From assembly GCA_002426795.1 (NCBI GenBank), contig DINQ01000020.1:505017-569016 (forward strand): a stretch of 64,000 nucleotides of DNA, given 5' to 3'. The position numbers and the translations under genes were made by a program. The stretch is from Bacteroidales bacterium UBA5536 (GTDB lineage: Bacteria > Bacteroidota > Bacteroidia > Bacteroidales > F082). This document shows, piece after piece, positions 18,296 to 26,587 of the stretch; position 1 is the first letter of the stretch; every line of letters starts with the position of its first letter. The notes under the pieces were generated by a model. It was given only the letters and a program-made list of their open reading frames with translations. It did no database searches and was not told where the DNA came from.

Positions 18296-19575
18296 GACTT
18301 TATTGCTTTTGAAGGGAGGATTTTGGTCACCGATTCTCCAAAACCAATTCGTAGTCCATCTTTTGCTGCAAAACCTTTCATGACGACGGTATCATTGTCG
18401 TGGAGGAAGGTTCGTGTTGACCCATCCAGTAGTGTTAGTGGCCGGGTTCCTTTCCATGCAAGCTCGAGCATCGAGCCAAATGCGTCTGGTGTTGGACCAC
18501 TGATGGTTCCTGAAGCATACATATCGCCCGGATTGATATTACAACCAGCAACAGTCTGGTGCGCAAGCTGTTGAGCCATATTCCAATACATGTATTTGAA
18601 ATTTGAATGACAAACCTTGGTGGCCTCGTTGTTTTCAGGCTGGATAAAAACCTCCAGATTGATATCAAAATTGTGACTTCCCTCGATCTGCAAATACGGT
18701 AAAACCTGGGGCTCCTGTGCTGGTCCTTGAACCCTAAAAGGCTCAAGCGCTTCCATCGTAACTACCCAGGGCGAAACGATGGAACCAAAACTCTTTGAAA
18801 GAAAAGGGCCCAGTGGAACATATTCCCATCTCTGGATGTCGCGCGCCGAAAGATCGTTGAAGAGCACAAGACCAAAAATGGCCTCCTCAGCTTTTTCGAC
18901 AGAGATTGATTCGCCTAATGCAGTTTTGGCTGAAGTGATAAAAGCCATTTCGAGCTCAAAATCGAGTTGCTTGCTGGGGCCAAATACAGGTGGTTCGTTG
19001 TCATCTGGTCTGGTTTGCCCGAGCGGTCTGTGGATGTTTGTCCCTGAAACAGCAATAGAAGAAGCTCTGCCATGATAACCAACAGGAAGGTGTTTCCAGT
19101 TTGGCAGCAAAGCTTTGGAAGGATCGCGGAACATCACGCCAACGTTGGTTGCATGCTCAATGCTCGAATAGAAATCAGTGTAATCGCCAACCTTCACAGG
19201 CATCTGCATTTCAACAGCGTCGATAGAGTTTAGCGCCAGATTGCAGACTTGGGTGTTCGATTGCAACTCGATGCAGCTGTCAGTAAAAAGCTCTGATAAT
19301 CGCTCTCTGACAGCGATGCGGGTCTTTTTTGGCAGCGCAGCAAAGTCATTCAGAGTATCCTGGTAAAAAACACTCAAATCAGGAACGTCTACCTGGTCAA
19401 AATAGCCAAAATCGGCCAGTACAGTCAAATCAATTACGGTGTTGCCGACTCGCGTGGCAATAAAGGTGGTATTTCCTTTTTTTGCGATCCCAAAGGGAAT
19501 ATTCTGAATGGGGAAATCGCTGTCACGGTCAACTGAGATCCATGATTTAAGATCAGCGTGGTTAGATTTTAGCAT
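18292..19575 (-). CDS. fahA: Fumarylacetoacetase
   Basis: 427 residues. It hydrolyses fumarylacetoacetate to fumarate and acetoacetate, the last step of tyrosine breakdown. Family signs include the N-terminal domain with DSDFPIQNIPFG, then GYHGRASSI, the metal-binding acidic segment DFELEMAF, NDLSARDIQRWEYVPLGPF, and GTISGPTPDAFGSMLEL. Length matches eukaryotic-type FAH (about 420). The gene lies 18 bases after hpd and overlaps the flavin reductase gene by 4. Confidence 0.96.
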   Translation of the reverse strand: MLKSNHADLKSWISVDRDSDFPIQNIPFGIAKKGNTTFIATRVGNTVIDLTVLADFGYFDQVDVPDLSVFYQDTLNDFAALPKKTRIAVRERLSELFTDSCIELQSNTQVCNLALNSIDAVEMQMPVKVGDYTDFYSSIEHATNVGVMFRDPSKALLPNWKHLPVGYHGRASSIAVSGTNIHRPLGQTRPDDNEPPVFGPSKQLDFELEMAFITSAKTALGESISVEKAEEAIFGLVLFNDLSARDIQRWEYVPLGPFLSKSFGSIVSPWVVTMEALEPFRVQGPAQEPQVLPYLQIEGSHNFDINLEVFIQPENNEATKVCHSNFKYMYWNMAQQLAHQTVAGCNINPGDMYASGTISGPTPDAFGSMLELAWKGTRPLTLLDGSTRTFLHDNDTVVMKGFAAKDGLRIGFGESVTKILPSKAIKS

Positions 19576-19593
19576 GGTTATCCAATTTTCTAA

Positions 19594-20691
19594 TTATAAA
19601 GTTCCTCTGTTGGCCTGTTCAAGTTCGATGGCTTCAAAAAGAGCCTTGAAATTGCCTTTGCCAAATGATTTGGCGCCTTTCCGCTGGATGATTTCGAAAA
19701 ATACGGTGGGCCTGTCTTCAACAGGTTTGGTGAAGAGTTGAAGCAAGTAACCTTCTTCATCGCGGTCGATGAGAATCCGGAGTTTTTTCAGGACTTCAAT
19801 ATCTTCGTCTACTTCTTTTACGCGATCAAGCACAGTCTCATAGTAGGCGTCAGGGACATGCAAAAACTCAACGCCTCTGGCTCTTAGTTGTTCGATGGTC
19901 TTCAGGATGTTATCAGTTGCCATGGCGACATGCTGCGCGCCTGAACCGCGGTAAAAATCTAGATATTCTTCAATCTGTGATTTTTTCTTTCCTTCAGCAG
20001 GTTCGTTAATTGGGAATTTGATTCGCATGTTGCCGTTAGCCATCACCTTACTCATCAGAGCCGTATATTCGGTTGATATATCTTTGTCATCAAACGAAAC
20101 AAGTTGCTCAAAACCCATGACATCCCCGTAAAATTTCACCCATTTATTCATCTCGCCCCAGCCGACATTTCCAACTATATGATCTACATATTTGAGGCCA
20201 GTATCGGAAGGGCGGTAGGTGGGTTCCCATTTTCTGAAACCAGGAAGAAAAGGTCCGAAATAGTTTTTGCGCTCCACGAAAAGGTGAACCGTTTCGCCAT
20301 AAGTGTAGATGCCACTCATTACTACCTCACCATTTTCATCAATCTGGACTTTGGGTTCCATGTATGATCTGGCACCGCGGCTGGTAGTTTCTTTCCAGGC
20401 ATGACGCGCATCGTCCACCCACAGTGCAATCACCTTGATGCCGTCACCATGCAGTTTCTGGTGCTCGGCGATCGGTGATTCGGGGGTCAGAGCGGTGGTG
20501 AGAACAAACGTGATTTTGCCTTGTCGCAAGGCGTAACTTGTCCGGTCTTTTAAGCCCGTTTCAAGGCCCGCATATGCCAGTGGTTGAAAGCCAAAAGCAG
20601 TTTGATAATAATGGGCTGCCTGCTTGGCATTTCCCACGTAAAATTCTACAAAATCAGTTCCGTTAATTGGAAGAAAATCAGCTTGTTTCAT
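19594..20691 (-). CDS. hpd: 4-hydroxyphenylpyruvate dioxygenase
   Basis: Fe(II) dioxygenase of 365 residues that converts 4-hydroxyphenylpyruvate to homogentisate. Two vicinal-oxygen-chelate domains are visible. Iron ligands are the His in YVDHIVGNV, the His in GAQHVAMATDNI and the Glu in VFFEIIQRKG. The C-terminal FGKGNFKALFEAIELEQ matches the helix that gates the active site. I start at ATG 20691 (MKQADFLP); a longer frame to 20724 starts with GTG/TTG-type codons and would nearly reach the upstream gene. It sits 20 bases after hmgA. Confidence 0.96.
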   Translation of the reverse strand: MKQADFLPINGTDFVEFYVGNAKQAAHYYQTAFGFQPLAYAGLETGLKDRTSYALRQGKITFVLTTALTPESPIAEHQKLHGDGIKVIALWVDDARHAWKETTSRGARSYMEPKVQIDENGEVVMSGIYTYGETVHLFVERKNYFGPFLPGFRKWEPTYRPSDTGLKYVDHIVGNVGWGEMNKWVKFYGDVMGFEQLVSFDDKDISTEYTALMSKVMANGNMRIKFPINEPAEGKKKSQIEEYLDFYRGSGAQHVAMATDNILKTIEQLRARGVEFLHVPDAYYETVLDRVKEVDEDIEVLKKLRILIDRDEEGYLLQLFTKPVEDRPTVFFEIIQRKGAKSFGKGNFKALFEAIELEQANRGTL

Positions 20692-20711
20692 GATGCTATT
20701 GAATTGTTTTT

Positions 20712-21869
20712 TTAAAATAACCAACTTTTAAAATAATCGGGATCTTCGATGCCGAGTGCTTGCTTTGTCATTTTGAGTGGCTTGAAAGTATCCACCATCA
20801 CGGCAAGTTCGTCGGTTTTTGTTTTTCCGATACTTCTTTCAGCAGCTCCAGGGTGGGGGCCGTGAGGAATCCCAATAGGATGCAACGTAATCATGCCCTT
20901 TTCGATGTGGTTGCGGCTCATAAAATCGCCATCGACATAATACAAAACCTCATCGGAATCGACATTGCTGTGGTTGTATGGAGCCGGAATGGCTTGTGGG
21001 TGGTAATCGTACAAGCGCGGCACAAAGGCGCAAGTGACAAAAGCAGCAGTTTCAAAAGTTTGATGTACCGGTGGTGGTTGGTGAATGCGACCCGTTATCG
21101 GCTCAAAATCATGAATAGAAATTCCAAAAGGATAATGATATCCATCCCAGCCAATGGCATCGAATGGATGCGTGGCATAGTGATAAGAAAACAACAAGTC
21201 GCTGCGCTTGATCTTCACTAAAAAATCGCCTTTTTCGTCATGCGTAACCAGATTTTGAGGCGTTTTAAGATCGCGTTCGTAAAATGGTGAATGCTCAAGC
21301 AATTGGCCCGATCGGTTAAGGTATCTTTTTGGAAACCGCAAAGGAAGAAAAGATTCTACAATGAAAAGGCGGTTATCTGAGCTGTTAAATTCCATCTGGT
21401 AAATAGTGCCACGAGGAATGACAAGATGATCGCCATACTCAAAGGGAATACTTCCAAAAATGCAATGTAACGTGCCACTGCCTTCGTGCACAAAAATCAT
21501 TTCGTCGGCCTGACTGTTTTTGTAGAAATATTCCTTCATCGATCGACGCGGAGCAGCCAGACTGATATAAACATCGTTATTTACCAAAACTGGAATCCTA
21601 CTTTCAAGAAAATCATCAACTGGCTGAATATCAAACCCCTTAAAGCTTCGGTGTTGCATGTTGTTTTCAATAGCCACTTCTGGCTTCAGATTGATCGTTT
21701 CGCCAATCTGTTTCACCATGGTTGGTGGGTAACAGTGGTATATCAACGAATAAACATCCGAGAAACCTTCGGTCGAAACCAACTCTTCGGCATATAAATT
21801 GCCATCAGGTTTGCGAAATACCGTATGACGTTTGTGAGGGATGCTCCCCCGGACTTGGTAGTGCGGCAT
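20712..21869 (-). CDS. hmgA: Homogentisate 1,2-dioxygenase
   Basis: Fe(II) dioxygenase of 385 residues that opens homogentisate to maleylacetoacetate. Cupin-type segments include GDHLVIPRGTIYQMEF (about 160-175), IGWDGYHYPFGISIHDFEP, and the C-terminal DEVLYYVDGDFMSR with HPIGIPHGPHPGAAE, which hold the metal-binding residues. The start ATG at 21869 (MPHYQVRG) is preferred over an upstream extension that runs into the promoter box. It is the first gene of the operon hmgA-hpd-fahA-flavin reductase. A maleylacetoacetate isomerase gene is not in the window. Confidence 0.94.
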   Translation of the reverse strand: MPHYQVRGSIPHKRHTVFRKPDGNLYAEELVSTEGFSDVYSLIYHCYPPTMVKQIGETINLKPEVAIENNMQHRSFKGFDIQPVDDFLESRIPVLVNNDVYISLAAPRRSMKEYFYKNSQADEMIFVHEGSGTLHCIFGSIPFEYGDHLVIPRGTIYQMEFNSSDNRLFIVESFLPLRFPKRYLNRSGQLLEHSPFYERDLKTPQNLVTHDEKGDFLVKIKRSDLLFSYHYATHPFDAIGWDGYHYPFGISIHDFEPITGRIHQPPPVHQTFETAAFVTCAFVPRLYDYHPQAIPAPYNHSNVDSDEVLYYVDGDFMSRNHIEKGMITLHPIGIPHGPHPGAAERSIGKTKTDELAVMVDTFKPLKMTKQALGIEDPDYFKSWLF

Positions 21870-21899
21870 TTTATTTAGATTTAGATCACTTAAGAAAAA

Positions 21900-21907
21900 C
21901 AAATTTA
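21900..21907 (-). promoter_or_regulatory. -7 promoter box of the tyrosine catabolic operon
   Basis: TAAATTTG on the minus strand, an exact TAnnTTTG match about 31 bases before the hmgA ATG. It is back to back with the probable promoter of the plus-strand oxidoreductase. Confidence 0.5.
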
Positions 21908-21917
21908 CAACTAAAAT

Positions 21918-21948
21918 TGTTTATCTAGGGAATTTCGGCCTAGCTTTA
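21918..21948 (+). promoter_or_regulatory. Probable promoter of the OYE-family gene
   Basis: TTG at 21918-21920 and TAGCTTTA at 21941-21948 (one mismatch to TAnnTTTG) are 20 bases apart, which is the usual spacing. If correct, transcription starts downstream of the ATG at 21948 and forces use of the ATG at 21981. Confidence 0.4.
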
Positions 21949-21980
21949 TGGCTCTGTTAATCGTTAAATTTTTCAAAAAA

Positions 21981-23072
21981 ATGTCCCAAAAACCACTTTT
22001 AGCAAAGCTCGATAACGGGCGAGTTTCCTTTTCAAACCGTTTTGTCATGGCCCCGCTTACACGTCAAAGAGCAGGCTCAGGACTGGTTCCTACTGCTTTA
22101 AATGCCCTGTATTATCAGCAAAGGGCTTCTGCAGGATTGATTGTGAGCGAAGCTTCGCAAATTTCGCCTAAAGGGCAGGGCTACCCAAATACACCAGGTA
22201 TTTACAGTCAAGAACAAATTGCAGGTTGGAAATTGGTGACAAATTCGGTACACGAAGCTGGTGGGAAAATTTTTTGTCAGCTTTGGCATGTTGGCCGCCA
22301 TTCTCACCCGCTGATCCAGCTCGATGGCGGTTTGCCATTTGGTCCTTCAGCCGTAGCTGAAACAGGTCATGTGACAACCACGAAAGGTAAAATGGAACCA
22401 GTTATCCCGCACGCAATGACCTTAGATGAAATCAAATCAACGGTTGACGACTACAGGCAAGCAGCATTGAATGCTATTGAAGCAGGCTTTGACGGTGTCG
22501 AGATTCATGGGGCGAATGGCTACCTGATGGATCAGTTTCTGAACGACAACAGCAATATCAGAAACGATGAATATGGGGGAAGCATTGAAAATAAATGCCG
22601 TTTTGCGGTTGAGGTAACTGCTGCGATAACTGAGGCTATTGGTGCAGAAAAAGTGGGTATCAGATTATCGCCTTCAGGAACAAATTTTGGGATACTCAAC
22701 CAACAACCTGTCGAAACATTTGAATACCTGATTGAAAAGTTAAATGGTTTTCAACTGGCATACATTCATTTAATTGAGCCTGTTAAAAAAAGTCTGGAAG
22801 AACTGCCTCATTACCTGAAGAGCGTAACACCACATTTCAGGCCGCTAATCAAAACAACCTTGATCACAAGCGCTGGTTATCGCTTTGATACAGCAGAAAC
22901 AGCCATTGAAACAGGTATTGCCGACATGGTTGCTTTCGGCAAAGATTTCATCTCAAATCCTGACCTCGTAGAGCGTTATCGGCGCGATGCATTTTTGAAC
23001 CAATATGATGTGGATACATTTTATGGTGGTGGTGAGAAAGGTTATACAGACTATCCTTTCCTTGATTCGTAG
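21981..23072 (+). CDS. NADH:flavin oxidoreductase, Old Yellow Enzyme family
   Basis: FMN-dependent TIM-barrel ene-reductase of 363 residues. Visible family signs are FVMAPLTRQRA (about 22-32), GYPNTPGIYSQEQI, FCQLWHVGRHSH (FMN-side strand), the substrate-binding pair in GVEIHGANGYLMDQFLN (His/Asn), and GGSIENKCRF. It resembles N-ethylmaleimide/12-oxophytodienoate reductases; the natural substrate is usually unknown. Start MSQKPLLAKL is chosen because the upstream in-frame ATG (21948) overlaps the predicted -7 box. The CREST-like gene starts 6 bases after its stop. Confidence 0.9.
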   Translation: MSQKPLLAKLDNGRVSFSNRFVMAPLTRQRAGSGLVPTALNALYYQQRASAGLIVSEASQISPKGQGYPNTPGIYSQEQIAGWKLVTNSVHEAGGKIFCQLWHVGRHSHPLIQLDGGLPFGPSAVAETGHVTTTKGKMEPVIPHAMTLDEIKSTVDDYRQAALNAIEAGFDGVEIHGANGYLMDQFLNDNSNIRNDEYGGSIENKCRFAVEVTAAITEAIGAEKVGIRLSPSGTNFGILNQQPVETFEYLIEKLNGFQLAYIHLIEPVKKSLEELPHYLKSVTPHFRPLIKTTLITSAGYRFDTAETAIETGIADMVAFGKDFISNPDLVERYRRDAFLNQYDVDTFYGGGEKGYTDYPFLDS

Positions 23073-23078
23073 TTTTAA

Positions 23079-23831
23079 ATGTTGCACGGTTTTGATTTCT
23101 TATCGGTTATTTCTGATGTAGCTGTTTGGGCCAATCAGCGGTTGGCAGATGGCGGCCCGCGGTACAGTGAGTTTCATCCTGAATTTCTAATCGTTGAGCC
23201 CTGGAATGCCATTAGCTCTGTCTTTATGATGGCACCTGCGGTTTATTGCGCTCTGGAGATGCGGGGGCAGAATGTTTTGCGACACAAAATGGTGATTTTT
23301 GCCATCGCGATGGTTTTTCTTGGTGGATTGGGCAGCACCTTGTTTCATGCCTTTCGGATGAGCCCTGTATTTTTGATGATGGACGTGCTGCCATCAGCCT
23401 TGCTAACAATCACACTTTCGATTTATTTCTGGCTGAGAGTTTTACGCAAATGGTGGTATGTATTTTTGATTTTTATTCCCGTTTTTGCCTTGAGATTTTG
23501 GATGTTTCGATTGTTCGAGGGGCACATAGGTATCAATATATCCTATGCTATTTCAGGCTTACTGATTATTGTGCCGCTTGCGATATTCCTCAGCAGAACC
23601 CACTACGAAAAATTGAAGTTAATTCTACTTGCTATTGTATTTTTTGCGCTTGCTTTATTGTTCAGGCAGCTTGATGTTTTTCAACAAGAATTTCTTCCCC
23701 AAGGAACCCATTTTTTATGGCATTTATTCAGTGCAGCCGGATCTTACTATATTTTGGCTTACCTGATTTATATCGATGATAAGGAAGTTGAAAAGCCTGT
23801 GGACGACTCCGCTAAGTTGGAGAAAGGTTAG
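23079..23831 (+). CDS. Seven-helix membrane protein, alkaline-ceramidase/CREST-like
   Basis: 250 residues with about seven hydrophobic helices. Conserved polar motifs lie inside or beside the helices: EPWNAISS (about 40-47), GSTLFHAF (about 86-93), MMDVLPSA (about 100-107), LFRQLD and GTHFLWHLFSA (near 205-220). A Ser, an Asp and three His in these positions are the hallmark of the CREST superfamily of putative metal-dependent membrane hydrolases, which includes alkaline ceramidases. A lipid amidase role is therefore plausible but not shown. It is probably co-transcribed with the Old Yellow Enzyme gene 6 bases upstream. Confidence 0.7.
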   Translation: MLHGFDFLSVISDVAVWANQRLADGGPRYSEFHPEFLIVEPWNAISSVFMMAPAVYCALEMRGQNVLRHKMVIFAIAMVFLGGLGSTLFHAFRMSPVFLMMDVLPSALLTITLSIYFWLRVLRKWWYVFLIFIPVFALRFWMFRLFEGHIGINISYAISGLLIIVPLAIFLSRTHYEKLKLILLAIVFFALALLFRQLDVFQQEFLPQGTHFLWHLFSAAGSYYILAYLIYIDDKEVEKPVDDSAKLEKG

Positions 23832-23879
23832 GTCAATTCAAGTTTTGGTCAGGTCCTGGAATCCGCCTGGATGGATTAA

Positions 23880-24866
23880 CTATTCAATCCCGCTGAAATG
23901 TTTCATAAACTGAACGCGTTCATAAGCAGCTGGATTATCCGCTTCTTTCACGCTCATTTTACCGATGAACTGATCAACGGTTGAAAAGTTGTGTCGGGTC
24001 ATCCATTCTTCCAGTTCATCCAACATCAGGGTGATTTCCTTAAAGCCTTTTTTGTAAATGACGGATGCAACCTGAACCGCTTTAGCTCCTGCAAGCAATT
24101 GTTTGATGACAGATTTTCCGTCGTGCACACCTGTTGATGCGGCAATATCGCAATGTACTTTGGTCGACAGCATGGCAACCCAGCGCAACGAAACCGAAAG
24201 TTCTGAAGGCTGACTAAAAACATTGGTTGCCTTGATTTCAAATTTTTCGATATCGATATCAGGCGAGAAGAATCTGTTAAACATCACGATGCCACTAATG
24301 CCAGTCCACGACAGTTTCAACGCCATTTTTGACAAGCTGCTGAAATAGTAACTGATTTTAACAGCAATCGGAATCTTGATGGTTTTGGTCAGTTTCTCCA
24401 AGATTTCGAAGTAGATTTTCTCGTTGTCATCTCCGTCACGATGCGGATCAGACGGTAGGATGAAAATATTGAGCTCAAGTGCGTCGGCTCCGGCTTCTTC
24501 AATTTTATGTGCAAATTCGATCCATTCGTGAGAAGAGACGCAGTTTATACTTGCAATGATTGGGATGTCAACAGCTTTTTTGCTGTCGCGAATCAGTTTC
24601 AGGTAATTGTCTACATCATTGTGGCGCGTATAATTGCGGATGTAATCTTCGGCCTCGGGATAATAATTGCCAGTTTCGTTTTGCTGCAATGTGTGGGATG
24701 CAGAATGATGAATCTGCTCTTCGAAAAGAGATTTCAACACAACTGCTGCTGCACCATTGGCTGCTGCTTCCTTGATGTTTTCTACTGAATTCGTCAAACC
24801 AGAACTGCCGATGATAATCGGGTTTTTCAGTTTGAGTCCCATATAGGTTGTAGCCAGATTTACCAT
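23880..24866 (-). CDS. Dihydroorotate dehydrogenase-like flavoprotein
   Basis: 328 residues with the FMN-binding TIM barrel of the PyrD class 1 family: TTYMGLKLKNPIIIGSSGLT at the start, IPIIASINCVS, IPIAVKISYY and DIAASTGVHDGKSVIKQLLAGAKAVQVAS (phosphate-binding end, in two halves). The canonical ExNxSCPN orotate-site segment is replaced by ELNIFILPSD, so it is probably not the pyrimidine enzyme. Homologues in Bacteroidota are usually labelled dihydroorotate dehydrogenase-like. I start at ATG 24866 (MVNLATTYMG), which fits the family better than the frame from 24881. It is convergent with the CREST-like gene. Confidence 0.82.
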   Translation of the reverse strand: MVNLATTYMGLKLKNPIIIGSSGLTNSVENIKEAAANGAAAVVLKSLFEEQIHHSASHTLQQNETGNYYPEAEDYIRNYTRHNDVDNYLKLIRDSKKAVDIPIIASINCVSSHEWIEFAHKIEEAGADALELNIFILPSDPHRDGDDNEKIYFEILEKLTKTIKIPIAVKISYYFSSLSKMALKLSWTGISGIVMFNRFFSPDIDIEKFEIKATNVFSQPSELSVSLRWVAMLSTKVHCDIAASTGVHDGKSVIKQLLAGAKAVQVASVIYKKGFKEITLMLDELEEWMTRHNFSTVDQFIGKMSVKEADNPAAYERVQFMKHFSGIE

Positions 24867-24935
24867 ATTTCCTCCGTGCAATTTAGGTTGCGATTAAAAA
24901 GTAAAATTAACGAATTTATTCTGCGCATCAATCCG

Positions 24936-24943
24936 CAAAACTA
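24936..24943 (-). promoter_or_regulatory. Possible -7 box upstream of the dihydroorotate dehydrogenase-like gene
   Basis: TAGTTTTG on the minus strand fits TAnnTTTG, 70 bases before the ATG at 24866. The region is AT-rich, so a chance match is possible. Confidence 0.35.
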
Positions 24944-25007
24944 ACAAACAATCAATTCAAATTCATTCTAAATTAGTGGTTACTCAGTCCCAAAGTTGTA
25001 ATGACTG

Positions 25008-26411
25008 CTACAATTTAACGAAACGCTTCACAAAAGATGATTCGTCATGAAAGACCCTCAAAAAGTAAACGCCTTGTTCCAGTTCGGAAATATCAACAGT
25101 ATTTTCAACGAGGTTTTTGAATATCATCAATTGGGTTCCATCAGCCGATAATACCTCAACTTTTGAGGCTGTTTCATTGGTATCGGTGGCAAAATTCAAC
25201 AGGTCGGTTGCAGGCACAGGATATAGAGTCCCCGACGAGATTGTGTCAATGGTGGAAGGAAGCTCTGAATTAAAGAACCACTCGATGGCCTCTCCAAACT
25301 GTGTGCTCCACAAGTATTCGTTGTGCTGTCCGCCAACAACAACTTTTGTTTTAATATGCTCTTCGGTTACGCCAGATTTAAGGAGCTGGTCTTTCATTTG
25401 CTGCATCAGGGGAACCATTGTTTGGCTTTCGCGATCTCCCCCCATCAGGTAAAACATTTGATAAGGTTTGATTTCCTGAAAAAGACTGGTATCGAAAATT
25501 TGTTGATTGATCCAGAAAGCCGGCGAAAAATCACCTGCCAAACCAAAAATATCCGGATATTTCAGTGCTGCATATTGGGAAATGAGCCCACCCAACGAAC
25601 TGCCAAAAATACAGGTTGAAGCAGCGTCTGTTTTGGTTCGGTAGGCATTGTCGATAAATGGCTTAAGCGTTTCTTTGATAAAGCGGACATAGTCATCGCC
25701 CTCGCCACCGCCATAAGCCTGATTGACCCATGGGCAATATTCGTCGAGGCGGTGTGTGCCGCCATTGTCGATTCCAACGACAATTGGTATCGTTTTTTTG
25801 TTTGCAGCCATAGCGTTGAGGGTTTCGTCAACCCGCCATTCGCCTGCAAAAGAAGTGGAGTTGTCGAATAAATTCTGCCCATCATGCATGTAAACTACAG
25901 GATATCTCTTTTCGGCTGAGTCGTAATCAGGAGGCAGATAAATCCAGATGCGTCTTGTGCGGCCTAGCTGAGGTATAAGAAAGGCATTGTCGATGATATG
26001 TACGTTGGTTGCCGCAGTAGAAGTGCCTGAACCTTGCTGCAAATCCTCCCAGCCTTCAACGGAAAAACTGACATCTTCATTATCGCCAAAACTAAATGAT
26101 CTGTTTGGGATGCTGTTGCCGTTTTCGTTTGTCTCAACTTTTTCCCAGCTGCCACGCGTAAATTTAAACTCGTGCACACCTGTCAGTCCCAGCAGCTGTA
26201 TAGAGAACTTTCCGGTAGCATTTTTTATTAACTCAAAATCAGCATCCCCTGGATTCCATTGGTTGAAGTCACCGGCAATAAAAATTTTGTCGCCTAAAGG
26301 TGTATTTTCAGGAATAGCAGAAAGGATAACTGTAGTTTGGGACATGCTTTTTGCTGAATTTATCGTCAGCATGACGAAAAAGATCAGTTTTAGAAAGGTA
26401 ACGTTCTTCAA
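25008..26411 (-). CDS. Exported esterase (alpha/beta hydrolase) with N-terminal starch-binding-like domain and T9SS sorting domain
   Basis: 467 residues from a TTG start at 26411. That start gives a complete signal peptide (MKNVTFLKLIFFVM then LTINSAKSMSQ). A beta-sandwich domain (about 25-115, IFIAGDFNQWNPGDADFEL) resembles CBM20/CBM48 modules. The hydrolase (about 120-375) is of the esterase D/Fes type: YMHDGQNLFD, the nucleophile Ser in GSSLGGLIS, an Asp in LMGGDRES and a His in VGGQHNEYLW. A type-A T9SS sorting domain ends the protein (GTLYPVPATDLL to FVKRFVKL). The substrate could be an acetylated or feruloylated glycan or a siderophore ester. A longer frame to 26453 (also TTG) would place the start upstream of the predicted transcript start. 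Confidence 0.85.
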   Translation of the reverse strand: MKNVTFLKLIFFVMLTINSAKSMSQTTVILSAIPENTPLGDKIFIAGDFNQWNPGDADFELIKNATGKFSIQLLGLTGVHEFKFTRGSWEKVETNENGNSIPNRSFSFGDNEDVSFSVEGWEDLQQGSGTSTAATNVHIIDNAFLIPQLGRTRRIWIYLPPDYDSAEKRYPVVYMHDGQNLFDNSTSFAGEWRVDETLNAMAANKKTIPIVVGIDNGGTHRLDEYCPWVNQAYGGGEGDDYVRFIKETLKPFIDNAYRTKTDAASTCIFGSSLGGLISQYAALKYPDIFGLAGDFSPAFWINQQIFDTSLFQEIKPYQMFYLMGGDRESQTMVPLMQQMKDQLLKSGVTEEHIKTKVVVGGQHNEYLWSTQFGEAIEWFFNSELPSTIDTISSGTLYPVPATDLLNFATDTNETASKVEVLSADGTQLMIFKNLVENTVDISELEQGVYFLRVFHDESSFVKRFVKL

Positions 26412-26440
26412 GTCTAAGGTTTTTAACAAAAAATTGTTTA

Positions 26441-26448
26441 CAAAATTA
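26441..26448 (-). promoter_or_regulatory. -7 promoter box of the esterase gene
   Basis: CAAAATTA on the plus strand reads TAATTTTG on the minus strand and fits TAnnTTTG. Transcription would begin near 26436, which supports the TTG start at 26411. Confidence 0.45.
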
Positions 26449-26462
26449 ACCAAAAATACCGC

Positions 26463-26491
26463 TTGATTGTCATTGTTAATGGATACTTTTG
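26463..26491 (+). promoter_or_regulatory. Promoter of the adhesin-OmpA-PorP/SprF operon
   Basis: TTG at 26463-26465 and TACTTTTG at 26484-26491 (exact TAnnTTTG) are separated by 18 bases. The leader to the ATG at 26588 is about 90 bases and contains a small hairpin (ATCACC / GGTGAT, 26549-26567) that could affect mRNA stability or translation. Confidence 0.55.
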
Positions 26492-26587
26492 AGCAGTATT
26501 TAAGCTCCTGAAAATAACCTGTCTTTGTTGCAAGATAATTTCAGATAAATCACCAATTGACGGTGATCTATTTTACTGTGAATAAGC

